The notes under the pieces were generated by a model. It had not been told where the DNA came from. It saw only the letters and a program-made list of their open reading frames with translations, and did no database searches. Positions 1 through 10,962 of a stretch of DNA of 64,000 bases are shown here, piece after piece. Position 1 is the stretch's first letter. Each line of letters starts with the position of its first letter. The DNA comes from Paramecium octaurelia (lineage: Eukaryota > Ciliophora > Oligohymenophorea > Peniculida > Parameciidae). The position numbers and the translations under genes were made by a program. The stretch is taken from the NCBI GenBank assembly GCA_905182995.1, contig CAJJDP010000151.1, forward strand, positions 221,096 to 285,095, in the 5' to 3' direction.

Positions 1-346
1 GTATCCAAAAGGAATGCAGAAAGGGGAGCATCCTTAATAGCAGTTACAGCAAGTGAATAGTTGGAAGTTGTTGAATGAATAGCTTCGAGTTATTTGATGT
101 CCATGATGTAAGTGATTTCAACAGTAACATTTCTTCTGACTTGGGTCTTGATGTATAGGAGTGTGTACTGGATAAGTTTTGGAGTGATTACATCATTCTA
201 ATTATTTATATCTAGAGTTTTACATAGATGTATTCCTTAGCCTCTGTCATAGTGATGTCATAAAGGAAGGGTCCAGAACCAAGTTTTTATAGGTATCTCT
301 CATACTCATCATCGTATTCTCTATAATCTGGAATTAATTCTGACAT
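1..346 (-). CDS. Hypothetical protein, N-terminal part only
   Basis: The gene begins at the ATG complementary to 344-346 (MSELIPDYREYDDEY...) and runs off the left edge, so only about 105 residues are visible. An intron near 206-231 (begins GTAAAACTC, ends TTAG) must be removed to keep the frame open. The visible part is acidic at its start and then has a mixed, globular-looking composition (...KLIQYTLLYIKTQVRRN...). No signal peptide or membrane segment is seen. I do not recognise the family. Its start lies about 50 bp from the end of the CDH1 gene, on the same strand. Confidence 0.6.
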
Positions 347-395
347 GTAATAAATTTATAAAATTATTATATATTAAGTAGAATGGCTCAAAGGG

Positions 396-1879
396 TCATC
401 GAATGGTCGGGATATGTAAAGGGCCATTAAGTTATTTGAAATCCTAATTAATTTGTGGGTAGAGATTCCAAAAACGTAAAGTTTCATCTCCTGCTCCAGT
501 GACAATGGTTGATCCATCAGGAGACATTGCTAAATAAAGTACTCTATTTTTGGATGTAGACAATACCTGCACGTGTGTCCGACCAATGTTGAGATCCTTT
601 TCATATTGTTGCATTTCCAAAGAACAATTTAATTCTGACTATATCCATGAGTGGAAATGAGCTCATTTTCAATCTTGCTGAACATGAGATTGCACACTTG
701 ACTGCCAGTGTCTTCTTTTTGTAAGGGTTTCCCTTCAAGAGCATTCCAGAATCTAATCATCTTATCCGCAGTGCCACCCCCACTAGCCAATAAACCGTGT
801 TGATGGGGACTCCAAGCAATAGCCTTCACTGCAGCCTGGTGTTCAGTCAATCTAAATATGGGTTTGTCCTGTTTATGAGAAGACCAAAGATAAAGTTTAT
901 TATCATTACCTCCCGAAGCCAACATCTGTCCATCAGGCGACCACTTCAAACCACAAACCTCCTGTTTATGCGCTGACTATTTAAGAAAGTAATTTCCCTT
1001 CAATCGTAAATCTCTTTATAATATCAATTTATCTCTTGAGCCACTACTTAATACATTATCCGAAAAGCACAACGTTCCTACTCTAGCAATGTGTCCCTTG
1101 TAAGTGCGAACTCTTTGCAATTTGATGGCATCCCAAATCTAGACTTCTCCTATCTTCGTTCCAACTGCCAAGTGAGGTCCTCGGAGTGACCAAGCCACAC
1201 TTGTAACTGAATCATTATGCAAATCCAATAATTTAGTAACTTTCGAAGATTGTGCATTCCTGAGATTAATAACACTCATACCATAAGTATACACAAGAAT
1301 TTAAAGCTACTGACAATGTATTCTAGCTGCTCCAATCTATTAGATTCAAATAAAAATCATCTTAAAGTTATGGTGCATCAAGAACTTTAAATGGAACTTT
1401 CTGTATTTTGCGCACATACTTGCTGTAATAATTAGACAATGTTTCTGATATTGTAAAATACTTGTGATCTATGAGAATACTAGTTATTAATTTATTTATA
1501 GCATCTACCTATTGTATATTTTGGAATTATGGATGTTGAAATTATTTTGCTGATTGTATTAAAATCCACTTTGATTGATGAACTGCATAGAGTCTGACTC
1601 AAATATTGGTTCCTATTCCAGTATTTACTATTTGTATAGCATCTCCAATGCCATTTAAGCTGATGCAATGTCTTGACTCTCCAGTTTGTTTTCCTGGATG
1701 ATGGAGAAATTCTTCTTCAATTGTGTAACAAACCGATCTCCCTGAAAGGATTTCTATCTTTTGTAATCTGTGCTGCTCAAATTGTATTGGTTTTCTTGCT
1801 TTGCCTACGGATGGTTCTCCAATTAAATTGAGGCTTCATTGCACAAAGCTTAATAAGAAACAGTCTTTTAATAAATCAT
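396..1879 (-). CDS. CDH1: CDH1/fizzy-related WD40 activator of the APC/C
   Basis: Activator and substrate receptor of the anaphase-promoting complex, which ubiquitylates mitotic cyclins and other cell-cycle proteins. The N-terminal third carries the C-box core GDRF. Next come the linker signature [20 protein letters not shown] and a seven-bladed WD40 propeller with near-invariant family strings such as [32 protein letters not shown] and STHGYSQN. The protein ends in Ile-Arg, the IR tail that docks on APC/C TPR subunits. At least one short intron is needed near 543-568. The [10 protein letters not shown] linker favours CDH1 (FZR1) over CDC20. The start is the first ATG in frame with the C-box; an ATG at 1908-1910 is in another frame. 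Confidence 0.93.
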
Positions 1880-1988
1880 CACTTTTTACTTGGCTTTTCA
1901 ATTTAGACATTTGCAAACAAAATATTTTTATATATAAAATATAAATGTGCTTTCACTTTTATCAATAATATTTCAAATATATTAATTT

Positions 1989-2555
1989 ATGTAACAACGA
2001 CTACAAACACATGCAACCACCGAAGAAGGCAGAAGGTCCAGTTCAGAAATCATCAGTCCCTTGCGAGAGATGTATTAAATAAGGAGGAATGTCATGAAAC
2101 TCGAGAAGCAACGCACTGACGAAAGTTGCCATCGTAAATCACAAGAATTCATTAAACATATTAGCCAGTCTCACAGAGATGTCATCATCCCCCAATAACT
2201 CAAGTTCGAGGACAACCTCGATGGCAGTAGAGCAACCATCAATTCCATCAACTCTGTTGCTCAGCATTATGAAATCATCAAACCAAACCTTCGTAATATC
2301 GACTGGAATAAGGAAAACAATCAAAATCAAAGCAATAAGAATAAGCACCATCAAAAATGCGATTCCAATAAACACAAAACCAAATTTATTCAATTAGATA
2401 ATTAACGTCAACAAATTAATAAGACGATTCAATAAGTACTGCCTTCATGATTAATCGAATAGATGTCCAAGTGCAATCGACAATTAGCCAATGTGCTGAA
2501 AGCTCAAGTTGACAAATTATTCGATACTATCAAAACTGACTACACCTATGCTTGA
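1989..2555 (+). CDS. Hypothetical hydrophilic protein
   Basis: Read with the ciliate code from ATG 1989, the frame is open to about 2431. A 27-nt intron (GTACTG...AATAG, about 2432-2458) then restores the frame to TGA 2553-2555, giving about 180 residues. The protein is rich in Lys, Gln, Asn and His in the middle (SNKNKHHQKC region) and predicted helical near its C-terminus (QLANVLKAQVDKLFD). No domain, signal or membrane segment is recognised. The in-frame TGA inside the intron supports the splice. It is divergent from CDH1, about 110 bp away. Confidence 0.55.
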
Positions 2556-2631
2556 CATGAATTTTAATATATTTAATTAAAAAGCTTATTAATTCCAGAG
2601 TGTGCATTCAATATAATTTATACTAATTATT

Positions 2632-3001
2632 TCAGAATCCAAATGTCTCGAAATCCGAATATTTTATATATAAAATATTGTCCTCCTTATTTTTCTAAGA
2701 ATCAAAAATCGATCCAACAGTTTAATCCTCTAAATAGACTTACAACATACCTCTCAACATTAATAAAGTATTGTTGCAATATAAAAATATGCTAGTATTT
2801 TTATTGATGGCAGCATTTTATTTGATGCAATGGAGAAACTCTGCTAAATTCTTAGTTTTATCAATTGCAAATCTAAATGAATCGTATATTTCTATTACAT
2901 TTTCCAAGGGTATTACGCTTAAGTGTTGGATTAAATATTTGATTTTTTGTGTTTTTCAACAACAACTAAAGCTTTTTATTCTCCAACAGCATTTATGACA
3001 T
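2632..3001 (-). CDS. ATG12/ATG8-family ubiquitin-like protein
   Basis: Small ubiquitin-like protein of the autophagy conjugation systems. After removal of two short introns (about 2873-2897, and a 21-nt one near 2749-2769) the product is about 110 residues. It has an initial KLQLLLKN strand, the SIFLYCNNT strand and a DQTVGSIFD turn, which resemble ATG12 (LFLYCNQ, DQEVGVLYD). Its last strand, LYIKYSDFETFGF, resembles ATG8/GABARAP. It lacks the N-terminal helices of ATG8, so ATG12 fits best. Unlike standard ATG12, which ends at Gly, one Phe follows the glycine, as in unprocessed ATG8. Function is inferred from family resemblance only. Confidence 0.65.
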
Positions 3002-3218
3002 TTTGATATCTGAGTTATCGTTCGGCTAAGGTGAACTTTTTTTAATATTCGAATTCATTATCATTCGCTACTCCCATGACGTTGATTTTCTTTTAAAACA
3101 TTAATTTGCTTCTTTGTTATAAAAAATATTATATAGTTATAAAGAAATGAATAACATTGATCATTCTACAGGTTTTTTTTCTGGAACTTTGACGATTTAT
3201 TTGTATTTCTATTAAATA

Positions 3219-4918
3219 TCATTAAATGCCTCTTCGTCTTCTAGATCTTTCAATTTGCTAATAGAATAATGATAATTAAATGTACTTGAGCAATTTAACA
3301 GATGAGGAGTACTTCAAATTTACCAATTCTCCAATTTAAGCCAAAGTATTCTGTTCAAATCTCTGCTTAGAAGCAGTTTGATAGGTTCTAACATACTCTT
3401 ACTCATCTTTCAATTTCTTTAGTTTATTCGAAACCATAATTTATCGTTCCAAATATTGCTTTTGATTTTTATCCTAAATTTTTAATAATATTCATTACTT
3501 CCTTCTTCTTCTTCAGATATTGAAGAAATTCTAAATGTTCTTTGTGATTTTAAATCTTTTGTTCCTTGACAGATTTCCACTCCTCACTTTTTTTGGTTTA
3601 AAACTTCTCAATTCTATCTTAGATACTTTATAATTTCTCATCCAATTCTTCTATTTTTTCCTATTGTTTTCCTTCTGATTACATATATCTTTCTCTCTAC
3701 TTTGAAAATCTAGATTGTGTTTCCTTCTTTTTATCCTACCACATTTTCATTACCAATTTATCATGTTCTTCTAACAATTTTTCTGTCTTTGATAATTTCT
3801 ACCCAACCTTATTAAATAATTCAGATTCCTTTTCTTCTCTTTCTTGTTTTATTTTGAGATTGATGTTGCTTAATTTCTATTCAAAAAACTATTGTTTTTC
3901 TAGTCTATTTTTTTCCATCTATTCTGCTGTTTTCTATCGTTTACTCATTGATAATTCTAGCGCATGTTATTTTCTCACTAGATCTTCCATCAACCGATTA
4001 CCAAAATCATCCTTAAAATGATTAATTTTATCTTCTAATTTACGATTGCGAGAAGCGATTTCAGATATCATTTTGGATCGTTTTTATTGAATTGACAATT
4101 CTCTATAAAATACTATATATGACATGTTACTTGGCTTCCATCTTTTCTTGAATGGATTTAGAAGTACGGAAATCTTTCTCTAATTATTTTCTGATTTTTT
4201 ATTAATGAGTTTATAATTTTTCATAAACCTTTTTATTTTCTGAGGCTGCCTTCTTCCTTAGATTGTCGAAGGTCTCCTTACGTGAGACTAGAAGTCTCTC
4301 TTCCTTTTGTTGATTCTCTTGAATTTTGAGTCGACGATCCAACTCTTATTTAATGGCCTCTTTGGCAAAGCAATCATTAATTTTTTGTTCCTTACATCTT
4401 TCCTCTTCTATCAATTCCAATTTTTTATTTAAAGTGGTGGTTTCAATTTGCTTGAGAAACCACTTTTTGGTTACAACAGGTTCAGGCCACTTACTAAGTT
4501 TGAAATATGAATTTACTAGCCTCTGAGTTCGTCTTCTTCCCTCTGTCTCTTCTCAAAATCAATCTTAATGCGTTTTCTATTGTCAAAGAGATTCTGGTAA
4601 TCCACTATTTGATAGATAGATATGATAGGTACTGATCAATTCCCTCATGTAATTGAGATAGGCCTTCTGCATATCTGCCTCAGTGTATGGTATTTTTTGG
4701 ATCTCGAAATCGTAGCGCAACTCGAACTTATTCCTAAATGAGTGAGATCACAAATGAAACTTTCGACGGAAGTGATGACAATCCAATCCCATACTTTCCA
4801 TGGCTTTTTGAGTGATAGGAGAGTCTGGCCTAAACTTTAGTTCGTATTCCTAGATGAGAGAGAGCAGTTTGCGAGGATTAGATATATTTACGAATTTTGG
4901 CTCTGTGACAAACAGCAT
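3219..4918 (-). CDS. Coiled-coil protein of unknown function
   Basis: About 530 residues after removing several 18-28 nt introns (for example one starting GTACCTATC and one starting GTAAATTC). The first 100 or so residues look globular (MESMGLDCHHFRRKF region). The rest is a long, highly charged coiled coil rich in Glu, Lys, Arg and Gln, with many LEEHDK- and KIEELDEK-type heptads, ending in a basic tail (ERSRRRRGI). No known domain was recognised. Such proteins in ciliates are often basal-body, axonemal or cortical, but nothing here proves it. It is divergent from the downstream Gln-rich gene. Confidence 0.7.
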
Positions 4919-5270
4919 TTAATTAAATAATTTATTAAATGTACTCTTGCGACATCCTACCATTACCAGGGAAGCAGTATCGTTATCCAAAAAGTCTGAA
5001 TCTTCTTAATTTGGATAATTATTCCAAGTAATATACACATTGAAACTATTTTAGTTAAGATCAACAAAGTTCAAGCAGAATTAGAAAGCCTGCAGGCAAG
5101 TTCAAGTTATTGAGTGTATCAAATTTGGTTATAGTCGTAGTTGCACAATTTAAAGAAGGACGAGGGCAAAAACTTTTATCATCATACATCCATCTACAAT
5201 TTAAGGGAATACAATAATCTAACTAAATCTCCTATCTTCTTGTAAGCTGTTCCCACTCTATTGCTTTAGC
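4919..5270. other. Divergent intergenic region with possible upstream exon
   Basis: Between two divergent genes. It contains an open ciliate-code stretch from an ATG near 4939 (MYSCDILPLPGKQYRYP...) interrupted by an intron-like 27-mer. Directly before the ATG at 5271 there is another perfect intron-like segment (about 5243-5270, GTAAGC...TTTAG). This suggests either a 5'-UTR intron or that the Gln-rich gene begins further upstream. Confidence 0.35.
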
Positions 5271-7800
5271 ATGAGTGACAATACGAAGTAGTTAAATGAA
5301 ATGCAAACAAAAGTGCTCTTGACTGACTTTCAAAGAAAAGTGGCATCTTATTTGAAGAAGATTCCAAAACCCAAGAATAATCAACAATATTACTCTGACA
5401 TCAAACCATTAGGATATAAAAAGGAATACGAGACTCAATAAACCATTCTACATACCTAGCAAGAAGAATTGCTGAATCGATCATTATGCTTGAACAAATA
5501 CAATTATAGACCTGAATGTATTAATCTATTTGACTGATCTAAGTGTCTGATGTTGGTATCGAAGTCATGTTGATGGACAGCACGAAATCCTTAACCAAGC
5601 AAGTCATTCCCAATGAAAAAATACAAAACCGTTTACTCAAATTTATGGAAAAGTACCTAAATGATGACCATATCGATTATGACTTAAAGTAATTCCACTC
5701 TTTTTCATTATTATACCATAGGTTGTAGAAGATGACACAGCAATACCGAGAAATTGTTAAAAAGATCAAAACCAAGGCTTTTAAAATCAAAGTGCCTGAT
5801 CATTACAAAGTCTAGATGAGTGATTTTAATGATTACTATCAAGTGAACGAGATAAAGTAAAGAGAATACCTGGAATAATAATTTGATTCACTAGCTGATC
5901 AGATCATCCAATCTATTCAATAAAGTTCGGAATCCTTGTCTTCTTAGAGAGATTCCCAATAGGAATTGAATCAAATAGAACAAAGGATTGCTACTCCCAA
6001 ACATCACAATCAGGAGATTCAATAAGAATAACAGGATGAAATTGTGAATGATGAAGACGAAGATAGAGTGGAAGGTATGAAGGAATCTAAGAAAACTGGG
6101 AAACAAAAGGATCCCAAGAAAATAACCAAGAAGCAATCCATTAGAGTTCAAAGACCCTCGACTCTCCAAAGATAAGAATCAGATGTTATTTAATAATTAA
6201 CTGAGATGAGCAATATAACTCAATAAAGGGAATAGAGATAACCAACAGTTTAGTAGATTGAACCAATTCATGAGGAGGAATTAAAACAGACAATCCAAGA
6301 GATTGCAGAGGAATTGAAGAAACCACACAAGAAACACATGACCAAAGCTCAAAGGGATGAGTAGAAGAAGAGGAAGAAAGAGATCTAGAGATTACACGAG
6401 GATATTGAAAGAATCAAAAAGGAGAAGGGAGGAGACTTTGAATATGAGAAAACAGATTCAGATAGTGAAGATAGATTCAGAAGAAAGAAATTATAAAACT
6501 AATTTGATGATATGTTTAAACCAAGACAACTCTCTCGAAGATAATCGCATCAGTTTGATGAAAATGAAGGCGAAGATCTCGATTATGCTAGTGAACAAGA
6601 AATTGAGGACAGAACCAAAATCTAAAGGGTTGAGTAAATCATATAATAAAAGAAAGATCCTAATTATCAATATAACCCTTAGGAATTTTGGTAATAAGAA
6701 GTTAAGATCAATATCAAGAAACCTCCAGTTTCAAGCATTGCTTCACAACAGAGATAACAAGAAATGTTCTAGTAATTTTAAAGAGAAAAGCTCGAACAGC
6801 AAATGCAAATGATTAACTAGAAATATTCACAATCATCAAACGATCCTCCTTAATAACAACAAGCCAATCCTCTCTAACACTAAATCCCAAATGGTTAATA
6901 AACATAATAATAAATAAAGAATGATTAATAATAGATGCCCTCCTAAGCTAAAGGCTCTCCACAATAATAACATATGGCCACTCCCAACTATGATGAAAGA
7001 AAGAAACAAAACAGTCATTACAGTGTCCAAAAGTCCTTCAAAACTCCACAATCTATCCCTTCTCAATAAAATAATTAAGATTCATTACATGGCATACAGG
7101 ATCACTCGTTCACTATTGATAATAGGCAGAATTCTCAAGCTCAACTTCCATAATAATAAAATTCAGAGGTTCGTAATAACATTGCACAAACTACACAAAA
7201 CACTTAAGTTGCATAGGGTAATCAAAATGAAAATTAATCCCAAAACAAAAATCAACAACAGAGTGGATAAAATGATCAAAAATAAAAACAATAAGGTTCC
7301 AACACTAAAAAACAGGAAATACCCAGTTCAGACAATAGAGGTAGAACCATTCCATCATCGAGAAATATTGAATAAGAAGAGGGAACATAGATTGCTAAAT
7401 AAATTGAAGAGAGGTTATAGTAAGTACAATCTACCTTGAATAAGGCAAAGTTGGGGATGTATGAGAAGATGATGGCAGCACAATCAGTTTATGATGTCGA
7501 CATTAATGTAATAAGCACATTTGATTAAAATAGGAATATAAATTGGCTGATTTTCCATTGAGTCAAACCGTGTTTCCAAAACTTAATGGAGAGGATGAAA
7601 AATTGATCTTTTAATAATTGTATTTGTTATTGTTTAGTGTTCTTAGGTACGCATGGCAGAAGGAAGTCTATAAGATAATTCCAATATTAAATTAAGTCAA
7701 TCGAAATCTTATTGTATATAAATTATTAATATAGATTCGTGATGAAGACGAGGGAGCAGCGTCACATTTAGTTAGTAGTAGTGATGAGGATGATAACTGA
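5271..7800 (+). CDS. Large Gln-rich, partly coiled-coil protein
   Basis: About 800 residues in the ciliate code, ending ...SSSDEDDN at TGA 7798-7800. Short introns lie near 5519-5544, 5690-5722 and 7508-7533. The first 200 residues are mixed globular and helical (ECSDVGIEVMLMDS...). Residues about 200-450 are strongly charged and probably coiled coil with acidic and basic patches. Residues about 450-700 are a low-complexity Gln/Asn-rich region written largely with TAA and TAG codons. The C-terminal 100 residues are helical again (QLQQVQSTLNKAKLG) and acidic at the end. No recognisable catalytic domain. The start is uncertain because of the intron-like sequence just upstream. Confidence 0.7.
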
Positions 7801-7818
7801 TAATATTTTAATTATTAA

Positions 7819-9079
7819 ATGTCGTTACTTAATTCAAAGTAAACTATATCTAAAACTGATCTAATTGAGTCATTAACATTAATATTGAAACCCAGATCTT
7901 AATAAGACTTTGATTTAGCCTGCCAATACCTTGGATCTCTCATGAAAAAAAACCCCACAGAACTCTTTAAAAGATTACGATAAAAAAATTTTGCAAATTT
8001 TGTTGAGCCAACAGCTGAAAATTTGTTGAACATTCTCTTTGTAATCCATGCAAATATTGAGGAAGAGTCAATTGCAAAATAATTAAGAGAACCTCCAATA
8101 TATTGGCTCTAGAAAGTATTGGCAGAAAACAAAGACAGTTTTACATTGATGCTAAATGAGGTAAGCACTCCAGGATTATAATCATTTGTAACTAAGTCGA
8201 ACGTAATTCCCAAAAGTAACCAATAAATTGGAGAAAAAAGAATATCATAATTGGAAATTTAAAATCATGCAATCAAACCATAATTCTAAGTAGAATCGTG
8301 TCAAATTAAACCAAAAATATTTTGTGTCATCTATTACTCTTATTTGTAAAAACTATCAATCAATTTATCTGTTTACAAATCAATTAAGAGTCTTCAGTAT
8401 CCTTTTGATGAACAAGAAGATATGAGGGGAAAATTCATTTGGATTTATAAAATTTAAAATATGATGTTGATGGGCCTTAAATTATTGGAACACACATCAC
8501 AAGCGTTTAAATTCTACTAAGACTTTATTTATCAAAATATGATATAATTCTTGATCTTCATTAGATAGGAGATCGAATATCTAATTGATCAATATGCCAT
8601 AATCTCCAACTTGGATTGCTTGTCCCTATATGAGATATACATTGAGTTTTTGAGAGCACAAACTATAGTTGAGAAGTATTGTTCTGATATCGATCTAAAG
8701 ATAAGACTGAATACAAGGTAAATTGAGGAGTTTTTGAATTTTTCAGTAAGAATCAGAGTGTTGAATTAATGTGCCTTTAAAAAAAGTCTCAAAGTAACAA
8801 GTAGACATCAACCAAATCTATCTAGCAATCAAATGTCAGATAGGGAAGATAAGGTATAAAAAGTGTAATCCATAATAGCTTTAAAAAGTGTAGAATGGTT
8901 TCAACAAAGAAAATATGGATGAGCCTAATTTACGAGATTATCATGAGTAATTGAGTGATGAAACTCAGATCACGGAAAAACGATATGAAAATAAATCTAG
9001 AGAAAATGAAGTTCATTTTGAGGTTGATTCTCATAGGTTGACTCATTTCAGAGGAGTAAGCACATTTCAGTAAAGTTGA
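7819..9079 (+). CDS. Hypothetical, mostly helical protein
   Basis: Begins 18 bp after the previous stop codon. About 410 residues, with one clear intron at about 8857-8881. The first 330 residues look like an all-helical globular domain (LFVIHANIEEESIAKQLREP; YLIDQYAIISNLDCLSLYEIY). The last 70 are acidic and disordered. The central helices recall a tubulin-complex (GCP) type fold, but I saw no diagnostic motif and do not assign it. No signal peptide or membrane span. Confidence 0.65.
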
Positions 9080-9503
9080 TAATTAATTCCCATATTTTTT
9101 GGTTTCATTTATAATTACTATTTCTTTAACTTTTTATTCTGTTTCAATTTAAATTGTAAATTTAATTAATTAACTAATTAATGATCACTATTTTAAGAGA
9201 TTAGATTAAATATGAATATGTAATGAGAATATTTAATAGCATTGAGCAGACTTAGATATTCTGTAAGGAATAAATTCTATCTTCAAGATTAGTATCTTTC
9301 CATAAGGCATATAAATACATTTGTTTCTAATTTCAATTTGTAAATAACAACTGTCAGTCGATAAGTATTCTTCTGAGAAGGTGAGGAATGTTTTATTATG
9401 ATATTGTCTATTATTCCTATTGATAATAAGTGTAGGACTGCTGATGAAAAGTGAAAAAGGATGTGCATATCATTGAATGATAATATAATAATATTAATTA
9501 AAA
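9080..9503. other. AT-rich intergenic region
   Basis: About 420 bp between two genes on the plus strand. It has poly-T and poly-A tracts and no convincing coding signal. A minus-strand open frame at 9289-9573 overlaps the next gene, is of low-complexity hydrophobic composition, and is taken as a shadow. Confidence 0.5.
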
Positions 9504-10096
9504 ATGGAAGAATAAGGTATGCGTCCAGAAACATCGAAGTGCTCGAGGATGGAAAAGCGAAGATTGGTATCACAGAGTCATCAAAGACAGGAGTCGAGTC
9601 AGGCTCAGAGAATTAATGGGATCACTTTATAATAATATTTCAGAGGAGGCAACTTCAAAGTGCTGGAGATTAATGAAGATGATTGGGATAATGAATAACC
9701 TGGGCAATAGGCAACCAAGGCTCCACCTCTTTAAAATAACAATTTTCGTATTAAAACAGATAAGAAAATGAACAACAAAAAACTACTTGAAAAATCCCCT
9801 GTCTAAAACATAACTATGAGCAAGGATTTTAACCAACGTAAAATTAATCGAGTAAGTAAAGCAATTGACTATTATGCTAGCCTCATATAACATCAAATGA
9901 ATTCTTTCAAAATGAAGACGATCTTCGTAAAACTAAGTTAGAATTGAAGTATGGTCGTATGAGGGAGGATGCAATTAATCGCTTTGGCAATCCGGATCAG
10001 GAACTATTAAATAAATATGCAGATAAATTTAACATCAACAAGGAACCTCTAAAATTAACACTTGCACCAAGAGAACTCCTTACAAAATTTAAATGA
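9504..10096 (+). CDS. Hypothetical basic protein
   Basis: About 185 residues, with a 29-nt intron near 9851-9879 (GTAAGT...GCTAG). The N-terminal half is Gln-, Ser- and Arg-rich and probably disordered. A short acidic segment (KVLEINEDDWDNEQ) follows. The C-terminal 70 residues contain charged helices (DDLRKTKLELKYGRMREDAI) and end ...RELLTKFK. I do not recognise the family. Confidence 0.6.
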
Positions 10097-10365
10097 ATAT
10101 AAATTCTTTTTTTCATTGCCACTGCAAGTTTGAAATACTTCTTCCTTCAAAGACAATTAAACACTAAAATCTCTTAGTTTTCGATCCTTCTACCTACTTG
10201 TAAACAAGTACAAATTCTGTCAATTGGATATTCTAATCTAATCAATGATCAGTAATTCCAGGCTTCTTTATTCTATCACTATATATACATACATTTTATG
10301 ATATTTACTAAAAATTAAACACTTTTCAGCATAATATTAATTTATATATATAATTTATAGAGAGA

Positions 10366-10752
10366 ATGTCCAATAAAAATTACACTATGATTCATTACCA
10401 TATTCCTTAAGATTTGGATGATCCCGAATAACCCAATGCTTACACGTATTGAGTATGGCTAAATGTTATTAGACTTCAGTTAAATATCAAAGATATCACA
10501 TACACAGATATTCTGAAGACATTCCCAATCAAGGGATAATTCGATTTCAAATTCCTATATCAACATCAAAAAGAAAACTTTTGGCTTGATATCAAATCTA
10601 ATGCTACTCCTTTGCCGATAGTGAATAAACATATTCATGTAAGAGCTGAGCGTGTTTAAAAACCATAAGAAACTCAACCCATTTAAATTGTTTAGCCATT
10701 ACAGCAAAGCCAGCCTGCTTAATAATAATAGAATGATTTAATGTAATTTTGA
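10366..10752 (+). CDS. DIX-like (Dishevelled/Axin-type) domain protein
   Basis: About 120 residues, with one 27-nt intron near 10448-10474. Residues about 5-85 look like a DIX domain: an initial strand MIHYHIPQD, a ...TLQLNIKDITYTDILKTFP region equivalent to the helix, the 'GQFDFKFLYQ' strand (compare 'GSYRYFFK') and a final 'TPLPIVNKHIHVRAERV' strand (compare 'LPLFEGKIVAKVE'). A Gln-rich tail of about 30 residues follows. DIX domains form head-to-tail filaments in Dishevelled and Axin, and plant SOSEKI proteins have a related fold. Assignment rests on pattern likeness, without an alignment. Confidence 0.55.
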
Positions 10753-10962
10753 AGAATAAAAGCATTGTATATTCTCAAATTTAAATCATAAATATTTTTT
10801 ATTTCTAATCTCTTATTTCATAGACTATTCCCATTAAGATTTATATTCTTCAAGAATTAATCTTCATCTAGAATCATCACTTATAAAATAGCTTGATATA
10901 AAATCCCTCTTTTCACTTTTGCTTGAATACTTGTAGTCATCAAATAAGACTATTTAATAATA

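Noticed and set aside
2179-2397. Plus-strand ORF of 72 residues and overlapping minus ORF 2139-2393
   Set aside because: Both are out of frame with the ciliate-code gene 1989-2555, which explains the region better.
6357-6812. Standard-code plus-strand ORF of 151 residues, and a similar one at 6921-7439
   Set aside because: They lie in another frame of the Gln-rich gene at 5271-7800. They exist because the TAA/TAG-rich coding frame shifts into Lys/Asn-rich open frames; no family resemblance.
9289-9573. Minus-strand 94-residue ORF with hydrophobic composition
   Set aside because: Overlaps the start of a better plus-strand gene at 9504, is low-complexity, and shows no signal-peptide or family logic.
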